Virus record (IMG/VR): IMGVR_UViG_3300041809_001881
Span: 1-36,288 of that record
From: a virus
Direction: 5' to 3' (one strand)
DNA: 36,288 nucleotides
The translations under genes were made by a program, and so were the position numbers. Numbering within the stretch: the stretch's first letter is position 1; each line of letters opens with the position of its first letter. Shown here piece after piece: positions 13,846 to 21,482 of this stretch. The notes beneath the pieces were generated by a model that ran no database searches, was not told the DNA's origin, and worked only from the letters and a program-made list of their open reading frames with translations.

Positions 13846-14124
13846 GTGAAAATCACCTCAAACGCCTTGATCGGCTGGGGTACGGTCGCCGGATCGGCCC
13901 TCGGCCTATTGGTCGCTCTGGTCGCCGTCATTCGCTACGAAGTCACGACGGGCGAAGGCGTCGCACATTGCGTGCAGCGCCTTGACTCGATGGAGACCCG
14001 CGTGAACGGCATGGACGATCACATTCTCACCCTGGCCGAGAACCTCGGCGCGCTGACCGGCCGACCGCCCGCCATTGATCGCAAGACGCCAGCAGCGCCG
14101 CACATCGCGTCCAACGAACCCTAG
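13846..14124 (+). CDS. Membrane-anchored coiled-coil protein (92 aa)
   Basis: The start is the GTG at 13846 (gagaaag upstream); a TTG at 13819 in frame would add 9 residues. One membrane helix at about 9-31 (GWGTVAGSALGLLVALVAVI) is followed by a predicted coiled coil with heptad-like spacing (CVQRLDSMETRVNGMDDHIL), then a polar Pro-rich tail. This topology resembles XhlA- or spanin-type accessory lysis proteins. The assignment is by topology only. It is the last gene before an AT-rich gap. Confidence 0.55.
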   Translation: MKITSNALIGWGTVAGSALGLLVALVAVIRYEVTTGEGVAHCVQRLDSMETRVNGMDDHILTLAENLGALTGRPPAIDRKTPAAPHIASNEP

Positions 14125-14138
14125 TCGCTCACCTGGCA

Positions 14139-14147
14139 CCCCCCCCC
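14139..14147 (+). repeat. Homopolymer run of nine C
   Basis: C9 lies 15 nt after the coiled-coil gene and 150 nt before the methyltransferase. A second, longer C-run ends that gene. Confidence 0.9.
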
Positions 14148-14196
14148 ATACGAAGGTACTACCCGGCCCTTTCCACGCGAAGCTGCCTTCGGACAG

Positions 14197-14236
14197 AATC
14201 GCGAAATTATTTGATTCATAAACGCGAGATTTTTTT
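14197..14236 (+). terminator. Possible weak intrinsic terminator in an AT-rich gap
   Basis: aatcgcg (14197-14203) pairs with cgcg-(ag)-att (14223-14231), followed by a run of seven T. The 19-nt loop and bulge make it weak. The surrounding 14125-14299 is the most AT-rich stretch nearby and may also hold a promoter for the packaging genes, but I see no clear -35/-10 pair. Confidence 0.35.
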
Positions 14237-14299
14237 CCTGAGCGATGTTGGAAATTTCGGCAAACAAGCTGAACCGCACGCCAAGGGGTCCACCGCCTG

Positions 14300-15133
14300 A
14301 TGTGCGGCGACTCGACCAAGCAAGACCAGGTCGAGGCCCTGCTAAACGGCGTGCGGCCCTTCCTGATGGTCACCGATCCGCCCTACGGGGTCGAGTACCA
14401 GCCCAACTGGCGGAACGAAGCCGCCCGGACCAGCAAGGGCATGGGCAACCGGCACCTCGGCGCAGGCGCCTGCGGTCAGGTGACCAACGATTCTCGCGCC
14501 GGCTGGTCTTCAGCCTACGCCCTGAGCCAGGCCACGGTTGCCTACGTCTGGCACGCGGGCCTGTTCGCCGACGTAGTAATCCAGGGCCTGGAGGCCGCGG
14601 GGTTCGTGCGGCGCTCCCAAATCATTTGGTGGAAGACTCGCTTTGCCATCGGCAGAGGCGACTATCACTGGGGACACGAGCCCTGTTGGTACGCTGTCCG
14701 CCGCGGAGCAAGCGCCGATTACCGCGGGGGCCGAAAGCAAGCGACCAACTGGGGCGAGATCATCGACACCTTCGAGCCCAAAGACCCAGCCATCTACGCA
14801 GCCCGGCTTGACGAGCGGACGATCTACGCCTTCCCAGCCGACTGCCAAACCGTCTGGCAGATCAAGAACGACAAGCAATGCGAAGGGGGCCACAGCACGC
14901 AAAAGCCGCTGGAGTGCATGGCCCGGCCGATACGGAACCACGGCGGCAAGGGAGATGACGTCTACGATCCGTTCTTGGGGACCGGCACAACCATCATGGC
15001 AGCCGAGTCCCTGGGGCGCGTCGCCTTTGGTTGCGAGATCAGCCCGAATTACACCGCCGTGATTTTGCAGCGAGCAAAAGACGCGGGGATGACACCCAAG
15101 CTTACCTCCCTTGCCCCCCCCCCCCCGAAATAA
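14300..15133 (+). CDS. DNA (adenine-N6) methyltransferase, beta-class (N6_N4_Mtase family)
   Basis: A 277-residue protein. DPPYG at 26-30 (motif IV) comes before YDPFLGTGTT at about 222-231 (motif I), the order typical of beta-class enzymes. The DPPY form points to N6-adenine. STQKPLE near 200 is the usual motif X region. The start MCGDST matches the typical internal motif HRLMCGDST of longer ParB-methyltransferase fusions. Here the in-frame upstream codons read ARKGVHRL but hit a stop at 14270, so this looks like a truncated or trimmed form. A 13-C run ends the gene (APPPPK). It lies just before the terminase genes. Confidence 0.85.
   Translation: MCGDSTKQDQVEALLNGVRPFLMVTDPPYGVEYQPNWRNEAARTSKGMGNRHLGAGACGQVTNDSRAGWSSAYALSQATVAYVWHAGLFADVVIQGLEAAGFVRRSQIIWWKTRFAIGRGDYHWGHEPCWYAVRRGASADYRGGRKQATNWGEIIDTFEPKDPAIYAARLDERTIYAFPADCQTVWQIKNDKQCEGGHSTQKPLECMARPIRNHGGKGDDVYDPFLGTGTTIMAAESLGRVAFGCEISPNYTAVILQRAKDAGMTPKLTSLAPPPPK
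15114..15126 (+). repeat. Homopolymer run of thirteen C at the 3' end of the methyltransferase
   Basis: C13 encodes the PPPP before the final Lys and stop. Slippage here would change the last residues and the distance to the next start at 15139. Such tracts are classical phase-variable sites, but they are also prone to sequencing error. Confidence 0.85.
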
Positions 15134-15138
15134 CGTAA

Positions 15139-15606
15139 ATGCCTGTTGCACCGGAAGTCGCCGAGAAGCTGAAGGAGATGCGGAAGCGTCTCCGGGAGGC
15201 AGAGCGCCTGGCGGGAGTTAAGCCTGACTACCGGCAGCCGGCGCAGGAGCCACCGGACGAACCGCAGCAGCCATCCCCGGAAGGCCAACCGCCGAAAACA
15301 GACTTGGTCATCCAGCCGCCGACAACGCCGGCAGGGAAGGCCAACCAGGTGCTGAAGTGGATCGTCAGCGGAGCGAGCGAGTTCGACGTTGCAGAGGCCA
15401 TAGCGACCACGTTTCCCACGGATGACCAGGCCGAACTGCTGTTGGCAGGAATACGGCTGCTCAGGGAAGCCACGGCGATCGACCCGGACACCCTCCGGGC
15501 TTTCTCCTTTGAAGCGACCAGAGACATTTACCGCAAGGCCCTGGAGATCAGCGACTTCCCCACGGCCCTGCGAGCACTCCGACAACTCCAAGACATCGCG
15601 CACTAA
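15139..15606 (+). CDS. Putative terminase small subunit
   Basis: A 155-residue protein directly upstream of the large terminase, overlapping it by TAATG. The N-terminus is a charged helix (EVAEKLKEMRKRLREAERLAG), then a Pro/Gln-rich linker (about 30-65), then a helical domain (about 70-150) starting VLKWIVSGASEFDVAEAI, which could be a helix-turn-helix for pac/cos site recognition. The pattern suits a small terminase but the sequence alone is not diagnostic. If correct, it binds phage DNA and hands it to TerL at the portal. Confidence 0.6.
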   Translation: MPVAPEVAEKLKEMRKRLREAERLAGVKPDYRQPAQEPPDEPQQPSPEGQPPKTDLVIQPPTTPAGKANQVLKWIVSGASEFDVAEAIATTFPTDDQAELLLAGIRLLREATAIDPDTLRAFSFEATRDIYRKALEISDFPTALRALRQLQDIAH

Positions 15607-17795
15607 TGGGCATCTTCACAGCTACCTCCGGAGCCGACGATGACCGCGCTCGAGAGGGAGCCAAAAAGAAAAAGAAGACCAGCGCCGCCCAGAACGCTTA
15701 TCACCAGGCCAAGAGCCGCGACGAACGCGACATCGCTACAAAGTTCAAGTGGGGACCGGCCGATCCCGAGCGACGCGAAGCCTGCCGTCTGGACCTGCGG
15801 CTTTTCCTCGAAACCTACTTTCCCGGCACGTTTCGCCATCCCTTCAGCCCGACCCACCTGAAGCTGATCGAACTGACGCAAAAGGCCATCCTCAACGGCG
15901 GCCTGCACTGTTGCAGTTTTTTCCGCGGGGGAGGAAAGACAAGCGTCTTAGCCCGCGCGGTGCTCTGGGCGATCGCCTACGGACATCGCCGCTACGCCGT
16001 CATCGTCGGGGCAACCGAGGAACTGGCGGGAAAGCTGATGACGAAACACATCCGGAGCGAGTTGACCAAGAAGGAACTATTGGCCGCCGACTTCCCTGAG
16101 CTATGCTCCCCCTTCCAAGCCCTGGAAGGCCACGGCCGCAAGTGCGCAGGCCAAGTCTTCAACGGCGAGGCCACGGGCATCCAGTGGTCCAACAGCGAAC
16201 TAAAGGTCGCCGCCTTCAAATGGTCGATCGAGCGGGGTAACGCGGGCAGCGTCATGCTCGTCAAGAGCATCACCGGCGCGATGAAGGGCCAAACGGACAC
16301 AGCGCCGATCCTGGTGCCGGGCGATCCCGAGCCCACCGTGCTGATCGAGACGATCCGCCCTGACATCCTCTTGCTCGACGACATTCAGACGCGGGAAAGC
16401 GCCAACAGCCCGGTCAGCACAAAGAAGCGAGTGCAGACCGTCCAGGGCGATGCCCTGGGCCTGGCCGGTCACGATCGCAAGATCGCAGCCATCCAAGCGG
16501 TCACCAAGATCTGCGAGAACGACCTGGCCTGCCAGTTCCTCGATCGCGATCGGATGCCGGAGTGGAGGGGCGAAACGACCCGCATGGTCATCACCATGCC
16601 GGAGAAAGAGGAACTCTGGGACGAATACCGGGCCATCCTGCACGACGCCATGCGTACCGACGGCGATGAAAACGCCGCCGCCCGCTTCTACGTGGAGCGC
16701 CGCGAGGAAATGGACCGTGGTGCCGTGATGGCCTGGCCGGAACGGATCCCGGAAGGGTACGTCAGCGCCCTGCAGTACGCGATGGAGCTGAAGTTCCGCG
16801 ACCCGGAGGCCTTCGCCGCGGAATACCAGAACGATCCCCTCAGCAGCCAACTCAGCGCCGGCCTGATGTTGCCGCGCGACGAAATCGCCCGCAAGGTGAA
16901 CGGCCTGAAGCGGGGCATGGTGCCTCAAGAGACCGAATGGCTGACCTGCTTCCTTGACGTCAACGACGCTTACCTGTACTACGCGGTCTGCGCGTGGCAA
17001 AAGGACTTTACTGGGGCCTGCCTCGAGTACGGCGCGTGGCCGGAGCAAAACAAGCGCTACCACACCAAAGCCGACGCGAACCCGACCCTCGCCGCCTACC
17101 TGGCCAAGCAGGAAAAGGCCCTCGCCGGCAGCCCCATCAAGACCCTTCTCGCCGCCGGCCTGGACGAATCTGTCCCCTGGTTGCTTGGCTTGACCTGGAA
17201 GGACGACCAAAACCAGGTCTACGCCATCAAGCGCCTGCTGATCGATACCCGCTATGAGAAGGACGTCGTCTCCGGAGCGATCGAGCGGCTGAAGCAAAAG
17301 GCCGAAAAGACGCCCATCGTCATGCCCAGCATGGGCGTGGGCTACGGAGCCAAGCAGAAACCGATGGCCGAGATCGCCAAGAAGGCCGGCGATCTGACCG
17401 GCTGCCACTGGCGGGCCGCCCAGCCCGACGCCGGCAAACACCGCACGGTCACGATCGACACGAATTACTGGAAAACGACCCTCCATGAACAGCTTGCCGT
17501 GCCCCTGGGGGTCAGCGGCTGCTTTTCGGTCTACGGCACCCCGCGGGCAGACCACAGCATGTTCGCGGACCACTTGACGGCCGAACTCGGCCACCGTGTG
17601 ACCAACGAAACGAAGGGCGAGGAACGCAGGGTCGTCGAGTGGACGCTGAAGCCCAACCGCGAAAACGAGACCCTCGACGCCGTGGTCGGGTGTTTCGTGG
17701 GGGCGTCGATGCTCGGATCCGAACTGACCGGGGCCGGCCGCACAACCAAGCCCTCAAAACGCAAAGCCGATTGGAGTCAATATGCCAAGCTTTAA
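15606..17795 (+). CDS. Terminase large subunit, GpA-like
   Basis: A 729-residue packaging motor. Walker A is at 106-113 (FRGGGKTS) and Walker B at 254-260 (ILLLDDI, with Asp258/Asp259). The following regions (QTVQGDALGLAG, about 282-292; AEYQNDP, about 400-406) match the GpA-type large terminase layout. The C-terminal half, with FLDVND at about 447 and NETLDAVVG at about 685, is the RNase H-like nuclease that cuts DNA during packaging. The length fits GpA-like terminases. It docks on the portal encoded at 19128. The first 45 residues are basic (KKKKK). It overlaps the next gene by 14 nt. Confidence 0.93.
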   Translation: MGIFTATSGADDDRAREGAKKKKKTSAAQNAYHQAKSRDERDIATKFKWGPADPERREACRLDLRLFLETYFPGTFRHPFSPTHLKLIELTQKAILNGGLHCCSFFRGGGKTSVLARAVLWAIAYGHRRYAVIVGATEELAGKLMTKHIRSELTKKELLAADFPELCSPFQALEGHGRKCAGQVFNGEATGIQWSNSELKVAAFKWSIERGNAGSVMLVKSITGAMKGQTDTAPILVPGDPEPTVLIETIRPDILLLDDIQTRESANSPVSTKKRVQTVQGDALGLAGHDRKIAAIQAVTKICENDLACQFLDRDRMPEWRGETTRMVITMPEKEELWDEYRAILHDAMRTDGDENAAARFYVERREEMDRGAVMAWPERIPEGYVSALQYAMELKFRDPEAFAAEYQNDPLSSQLSAGLMLPRDEIARKVNGLKRGMVPQETEWLTCFLDVNDAYLYYAVCAWQKDFTGACLEYGAWPEQNKRYHTKADANPTLAAYLAKQEKALAGSPIKTLLAAGLDESVPWLLGLTWKDDQNQVYAIKRLLIDTRYEKDVVSGAIERLKQKAEKTPIVMPSMGVGYGAKQKPMAEIAKKAGDLTGCHWRAAQPDAGKHRTVTIDTNYWKTTLHEQLAVPLGVSGCFSVYGTPRADHSMFADHLTAELGHRVTNETKGEERRVVEWTLKPNRENETLDAVVGCFVGASMLGSELTGAGRTTKPSKRKADWSQYAKL

Positions 17796-18033
17796 GTGGG
17801 AGGATTACAACCTGGGCGTTGACGGCACCTCAGCCAAGCGCACGAACCGCACCTGCCCGAACTGCGGGCAAGACGTGTTCGCCTGCGTGCGATCGCTCAA
17901 GCTGGCGGACGGCAGCGTCTGGCGGGAACGCCACTGCCAGCAATGCGGCCATATCGAGGAACGAATTCAACCGCCCGAAAAACGCCTGGCGGCGGCCGAC
18001 GTCGATGGCGACGTGACGGTCACACAGGACTAA
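17782..18033 (+). CDS. Zinc-ribbon protein overlapping the terminase end (83 aa)
   Basis: Starts 14 nt before the terminase stop in another frame. CPNCG (about 26-30) and CQQCG (about 52-56) form a probable zinc ribbon flanked by basic residues. The C-terminal tail is acidic (ADVDGDVTVTQD). It may be a nucleic-acid-binding accessory of packaging or transcription. I cannot assign a family. The overlap suggests coupled expression with the terminase. Confidence 0.7.
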   Translation: MPSFKWEDYNLGVDGTSAKRTNRTCPNCGQDVFACVRSLKLADGSVWRERHCQQCGHIEERIQPPEKRLAAADVDGDVTVTQD

Positions 18034-18050
18034 CAGAAAGGACAGCAGAG

Positions 18051-18200
18051 ATGAACGGCAAAGGAGACCGACCGCGGCCGATGGACATCAGCCGCCAGAA
18101 GTGGGAAGCGAACTGGGAAGCCTGCTTCGCGCCAAAAAAGAAGAGCAGCAAACCACGAAAAACACGAATCACACGAAAGGGGAAAACGAAAACATGTTAG
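18051..18200 (+). CDS. Small phage protein with an NGKGDRPRP motif (49 aa)
   Basis: The start is the ATG at 18051 after aaaggacagcagag. The N-terminal sequence MNGKGDRPRP followed by KWEANWEACF matches a pattern (N-x-KGD-x-RP ... Y/W-x3-W) that recurs in many tiny phage proteins of unknown function. The C-terminal part is very basic (KKKSSKPRKTRITRKGK) and its DNA resembles the host-type caacgaa/cacgaa repeats, so the tail may derive from a repeat. It overlaps the next gene by 7 nt. Confidence 0.6.
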   Translation: MNGKGDRPRPMDISRQKWEANWEACFAPKKKSSKPRKTRITRKGKTKTC

Positions 18201-18463
18201 CCCCTCACGTCCTCCGAAAGTATGAGAACGATGCCACGTTCCGGCAAGGCGACACGGTTGAAATCATCGACGAAACCGGCGCGGTCGTCGGCAAGATCGA
18301 CCCCGAGGATATGTCCTTCCTGCCACCGCCCCTCAGCGCAGAGGAGCGCGAAATCTTCGACGCGATAATGCGGGACGCAACCGAGAAACTGCGGCTGCCT
18401 GTCAACCTCGTGGAGGTCGATTCGGACGCCCATAACTATTCCAGCGCTCGAATCTGCGGGTGA
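18194..18463 (+). CDS. Hypothetical protein (89 aa)
   Basis: The start is the ATG at 18194, inside the end of the preceding gene. The sequence begins with a region of beta character (FRQGDTVEIIDETGAVVGKI), followed by LSAEEREIFDAIMRDATEKL, a helix. It looks like a small soluble protein; no family is recognised. It is the last gene before the regulatory gap at 18464-18639. Confidence 0.6.
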   Translation: MLAPHVLRKYENDATFRQGDTVEIIDETGAVVGKIDPEDMSFLPPPLSAEEREIFDAIMRDATEKLRLPVNLVEVDSDAHNYSSARICG

Positions 18464-18507
18464 CGCCCCCATTTTCTTAACTTGAATCTTTCCCGCCGGC
18501 CGGTCAC

Positions 18508-18529
18508 GAATTGCTAGATCTAGCAATTC
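18508..18529. promoter_or_regulatory. 22-bp perfect palindrome, candidate operator
   Basis: gaattgctaga-tctagcaattc is fully symmetric and contains a central GATC. It sits between outer arms gtcacg (18503-18508) and cgtgac (about 18541-18546), giving a nested dyad. It lies in the gap between the packaging and head genes, where a regulator of late transcription could bind. The AT-rich centre contrasts with the GC-rich surroundings. Confidence 0.6.
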
Positions 18530-18612
18530 CGCGCCTCGGGCCGTGACACCGCGGGAACCTGGCATAGATTACCTATTGACGAGCCGCCCGGCCAGGCGGC
18601 AATCGGTTTCGA

Positions 18613-18650
18613 GCCCATGCGGGGGCCGCATACCCCCGCATGGGCTTTTT
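18613..18650 (+). terminator. Strong intrinsic terminator ahead of the head genes
   Basis: gcccatgcggggg / cccccgcatgggc form a perfect 13-bp stem with the 7-nt loop ccgcata, followed directly by ttttt (18646-18650). This is a textbook rho-independent terminator. It overlaps the start codon (ATG 18640) of the next gene, so the structural genes would need readthrough, antitermination or a promoter within it. Confidence 0.9.
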
Positions 18651-19131
18651 CGTGGCTCTGACCTTCAAGAAATCGTGGACGGTGAACGGCACCCCGACCG
18701 AGGCCACAAGCGCCACGATCGGGATCTACGACGACACCGCCGGCCTGCAGGTCCTCGCCGCAGGGACCGCGATGGCGAACCCCAGCACGGGGCAGTACTC
18801 CTACGCCTTCACCTCGGCCCTGCCTGAGCACAGCTACACGGCCACGATCGTCGTGACCTACAACGGCCAGACGTACACCTTCACTGCCACGGCCCAGGCC
18901 GCATCGCAAACGAGCGAGCAGGGAGCGGGGGGCAGGGAGCCGGACCTGGAAAAGGCCCTTCGCGAAAACGCCGCCAGCGCCGAGAGCGTGCAATCGGCCG
19001 CCGGCAGCGTCAAGAGCCATCCCATCCCCGACCAGATCCTGGCCGCCGATCGGGAGGCCGTCATGCGTGCCCGCCGCCGCGGTCAGATCGGCGCGCCCCT
19101 CTTCACAATCATGAGCGAGGGACCGCGATGA
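18640..19131 (+). CDS. Ig-like plus gpW-like head protein (head-tail joining candidate)
   Basis: From the ATG at 18640 it has 163 residues. Residues about 5-90 look like an Ig-like beta sandwich (VALTFKKSWTVNGTP... YAFTSALPEHSYTATIVVTY, in parts), similar to BppU-like N-terminal domains. Residues about 105-155 (LEKALRENAASAESV ... IPDQILAADREAVMRARRRG) resemble the small gpW-type head completion region usually found next to a portal. The start lies inside a terminator hairpin; GTG 18652 is an alternative. It overlaps the portal gene by ATGA. A role at the portal or neck is inferred. Confidence 0.55.
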   Translation: MGFFVALTFKKSWTVNGTPTEATSATIGIYDDTAGLQVLAAGTAMANPSTGQYSYAFTSALPEHSYTATIVVTYNGQTYTFTATAQAASQTSEQGAGGREPDLEKALRENAASAESVQSAAGSVKSHPIPDQILAADREAVMRARRRGQIGAPLFTIMSEGPR

Positions 19132-21482
19132 CCTCGATTCTCGATCGCTACGGCAGGCCCTTCGCTCCGGACGAACCGCCGGGTACCCGCGAGCGGGTGG
19201 CGAAGGCCACCCACTACGACATCGCCGACACGAACCGCGAGAACCGCGAGCAATGGCGGGACGCCGATTCCTGGGACGCCGACAAGTGCAACGATCCGCA
19301 GACGCGGCAACTCGCCCGCAACCGCAGCCGGCTCGAAACCGACAACAACCCGAGCTTGAAGGGCAACATCAAGACCCTCGTAAATTACGAGCTGGGGCGT
19401 GGCAGCACGCTGCACGTCGACCACGACAACCAGGACTATGCCCGCGACGTGGAAGAGAACTATGGCCTGTGGCGCGAGGCCACGAACCACGTCGGCAAGT
19501 TCTGGACGATGCTTTACGCCCGGACGCAGGACGGCGAATCCTTCGCGCGGATCGGCCGGAACCCGAACCTGCGACACCCGGAAGACATCGACAAGCCGTT
19601 CCCTGTCCAGTTGGACTGGCAGCCCTTCGAGTGCGATCGCTGTTACACCTACTGGTTGCCGCCGTACACGCCAGGCCGCGTCGACGGGGTGTGGTTCGAT
19701 GACTGGGGCAACGAGACTTACTTCGACATTTTGCGTTATCACCCCGGCGGCGTCTTCCCCCTGGGCGTGATCCAGTACGACACGATCCCCGCGCAGTACA
19801 TCTGCCACCTCTACTTTCCCGAGCGCCCGGGCCAACACCGCGGCGTGCCCGAGTTTGCCAGTTCGATCGGCTTCCTGGGCATCCGCCGCCGCTACACGCT
19901 GGCCACCGTGGAAGCGGCCGAGACGGCAGCCAAGATTGGCGTTTACCTCAAGACCAACAGCCCGCCCGGCATGGAACCTGACGAGGCCGGCCCGCCAATG
20001 GCGATGCGGATCCCGCGCGGTTCGGCCTGGCCGCTGCCGCAAGGCTGGGACATTGCCCAGCCCAAGGCCGAGCAGCCGACCCAGACCTACGAATCGTTCA
20101 GCGAGGTGAGCCTGAACGAGGCCATGCGGCCGAAGTCGATCCCCCGCAACGTCGCGCTGTGCGATTCGTCGAACTACAACATGGCCAGCGGCCGGCTGGA
20201 TATCACCACCCTCTGGGAATCGATCGGCATCGACCAGCGGAACAACACCTGGCGGCTGGAAAATCCGCTGTTTCGCGCGTGGTATGCCGAGGCGCGGCAG
20301 GTCTACAAGACCGAAGGCAAGCGCTGGAGCGACATCGACGGCGGCACCATCCCCAAGCGGATTTTCATGTGGCAACGCGAGCGCTACAGCGACCCGGAGG
20401 TCCAGCAGGGAGCCGACGCCGAGGCCGTGCAGACCGGTTTGCGGGGAATCCAAGACATCTACGCCGACCGCGGCCTAGACTGGAGCCGGCAGCAAGTTCT
20501 CAACGCCAAGAACCTGGGGTTCAAAGACCAGCCCGGCAAGACGGCCGTGGAGCAATACCTGGAGTGGACCCGCGGCAATCTCACGATCGCCAAGGGTGGC
20601 ACGGCAACGCCACCCGCCAAACCGAAAGAGAACGATGCTAATTCTGCCGCCGATACTTCCGATCCCGACGCCAATGCCGATCCCGCCGCAGCCGCGGCCG
20701 CCGATCCCAAGGCCGTAGAGCAGGCAGCCAACGAATCGGCGAAGGCCGCCGCCCGCGCGGCGCTCGGTCCCGATCTTGCCAAGCTGTTTCCCGGCCTGGC
20801 CAGCCGCCTGAACGGGCACAACGGCCGCCGCAAGGCCAAAGCCGCGGCATCGCTCATTTCCGGCGTGCCCGATATCCGCCAAGACACCGATTACCGTTGC
20901 GGCGCGGCTGCCAGCATGGCCGTGGGCCGGTTCTTTGGAGTCGGCCCCGAAACGCTCGACGAGTGGAGCGAGGCCCTCGGCACCACGGCCGCCAAATCGA
21001 CCAGCCCCGATGCCATCGTCTCCTACCTTTCGGCCCTCGGCCTGGAAGTCAACGCCCGGCAGAACATGAGCGTCGATGACCTGGCTTACGAGACCCGCGA
21101 GGGACGGCCCGTCATTGTGTGCTGCCAGGACTACGTCGCGCAGAACAGCGACCCGCGCGACGAGGCCGCGGAGTGGGACTACGGGCACTGGATGGTCTGT
21201 CTGGCCGTGCAGACGATCGGCGACACCCGCTTCCTGATTTTTCAGGATTCGTCAGAGGAAAACATGGAGCGCCTGCCCGGCGGCGACGTGCCCAAGGCAG
21301 ACGAGGATCCCGAAATGGTCGTGGAGGAACCGGGCCGCCGCTTCGTCTCTGAGAAGCGCTGGCTCCCGGCCTGGCACGACGAAGCGGTCAACGGACTGCT
21401 CTTCGATCACTACGGCATCGCGGTCGGTTTGCCGGAAACAGCGACACCGTCCGCGGCACTCTTGGAGGATCTAGCCCAATGA
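19128..21482 (+). CDS. Phage portal protein fused to a C39-like cysteine peptidase domain
   Basis: A 784-residue protein; lambda-type portals are about 530. Residues about 1-510 are a lambda-like portal (NPSLKGNIKTLVNYELG near 77; FPERPGQHRGVPEFASSI near 232-249), the dodecameric channel for DNA entry. After an Ala/Asp-rich linker (about 515-575) comes a C39-like peptidase: VPDIRQDTDYRCGAAAS with Gln585 and Cys591, GHWMV with His687, and FQDSS with Asp707, a complete Cys-His-Asp triad. C39-family enzymes cleave double-Gly-type leaders or other peptides. The tail after about 715 is unrecognised. The gene overlaps the capsid gene by 4 nt (ATGA). I find no frameshift separating the two halves. 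Confidence 0.88.
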   Translation: MTSILDRYGRPFAPDEPPGTRERVAKATHYDIADTNRENREQWRDADSWDADKCNDPQTRQLARNRSRLETDNNPSLKGNIKTLVNYELGRGSTLHVDHDNQDYARDVEENYGLWREATNHVGKFWTMLYARTQDGESFARIGRNPNLRHPEDIDKPFPVQLDWQPFECDRCYTYWLPPYTPGRVDGVWFDDWGNETYFDILRYHPGGVFPLGVIQYDTIPAQYICHLYFPERPGQHRGVPEFASSIGFLGIRRRYTLATVEAAETAAKIGVYLKTNSPPGMEPDEAGPPMAMRIPRGSAWPLPQGWDIAQPKAEQPTQTYESFSEVSLNEAMRPKSIPRNVALCDSSNYNMASGRLDITTLWESIGIDQRNNTWRLENPLFRAWYAEARQVYKTEGKRWSDIDGGTIPKRIFMWQRERYSDPEVQQGADAEAVQTGLRGIQDIYADRGLDWSRQQVLNAKNLGFKDQPGKTAVEQYLEWTRGNLTIAKGGTATPPAKPKENDANSAADTSDPDANADPAAAAAADPKAVEQAANESAKAAARAALGPDLAKLFPGLASRLNGHNGRRKAKAAASLISGVPDIRQDTDYRCGAAASMAVGRFFGVGPETLDEWSEALGTTAAKSTSPDAIVSYLSALGLEVNARQNMSVDDLAYETREGRPVIVCCQDYVAQNSDPRDEAAEWDYGHWMVCLAVQTIGDTRFLIFQDSSEENMERLPGGDVPKADEDPEMVVEEPGRRFVSEKRWLPAWHDEAVNGLLFDHYGIAVGLPETATPSAALLEDLAQ

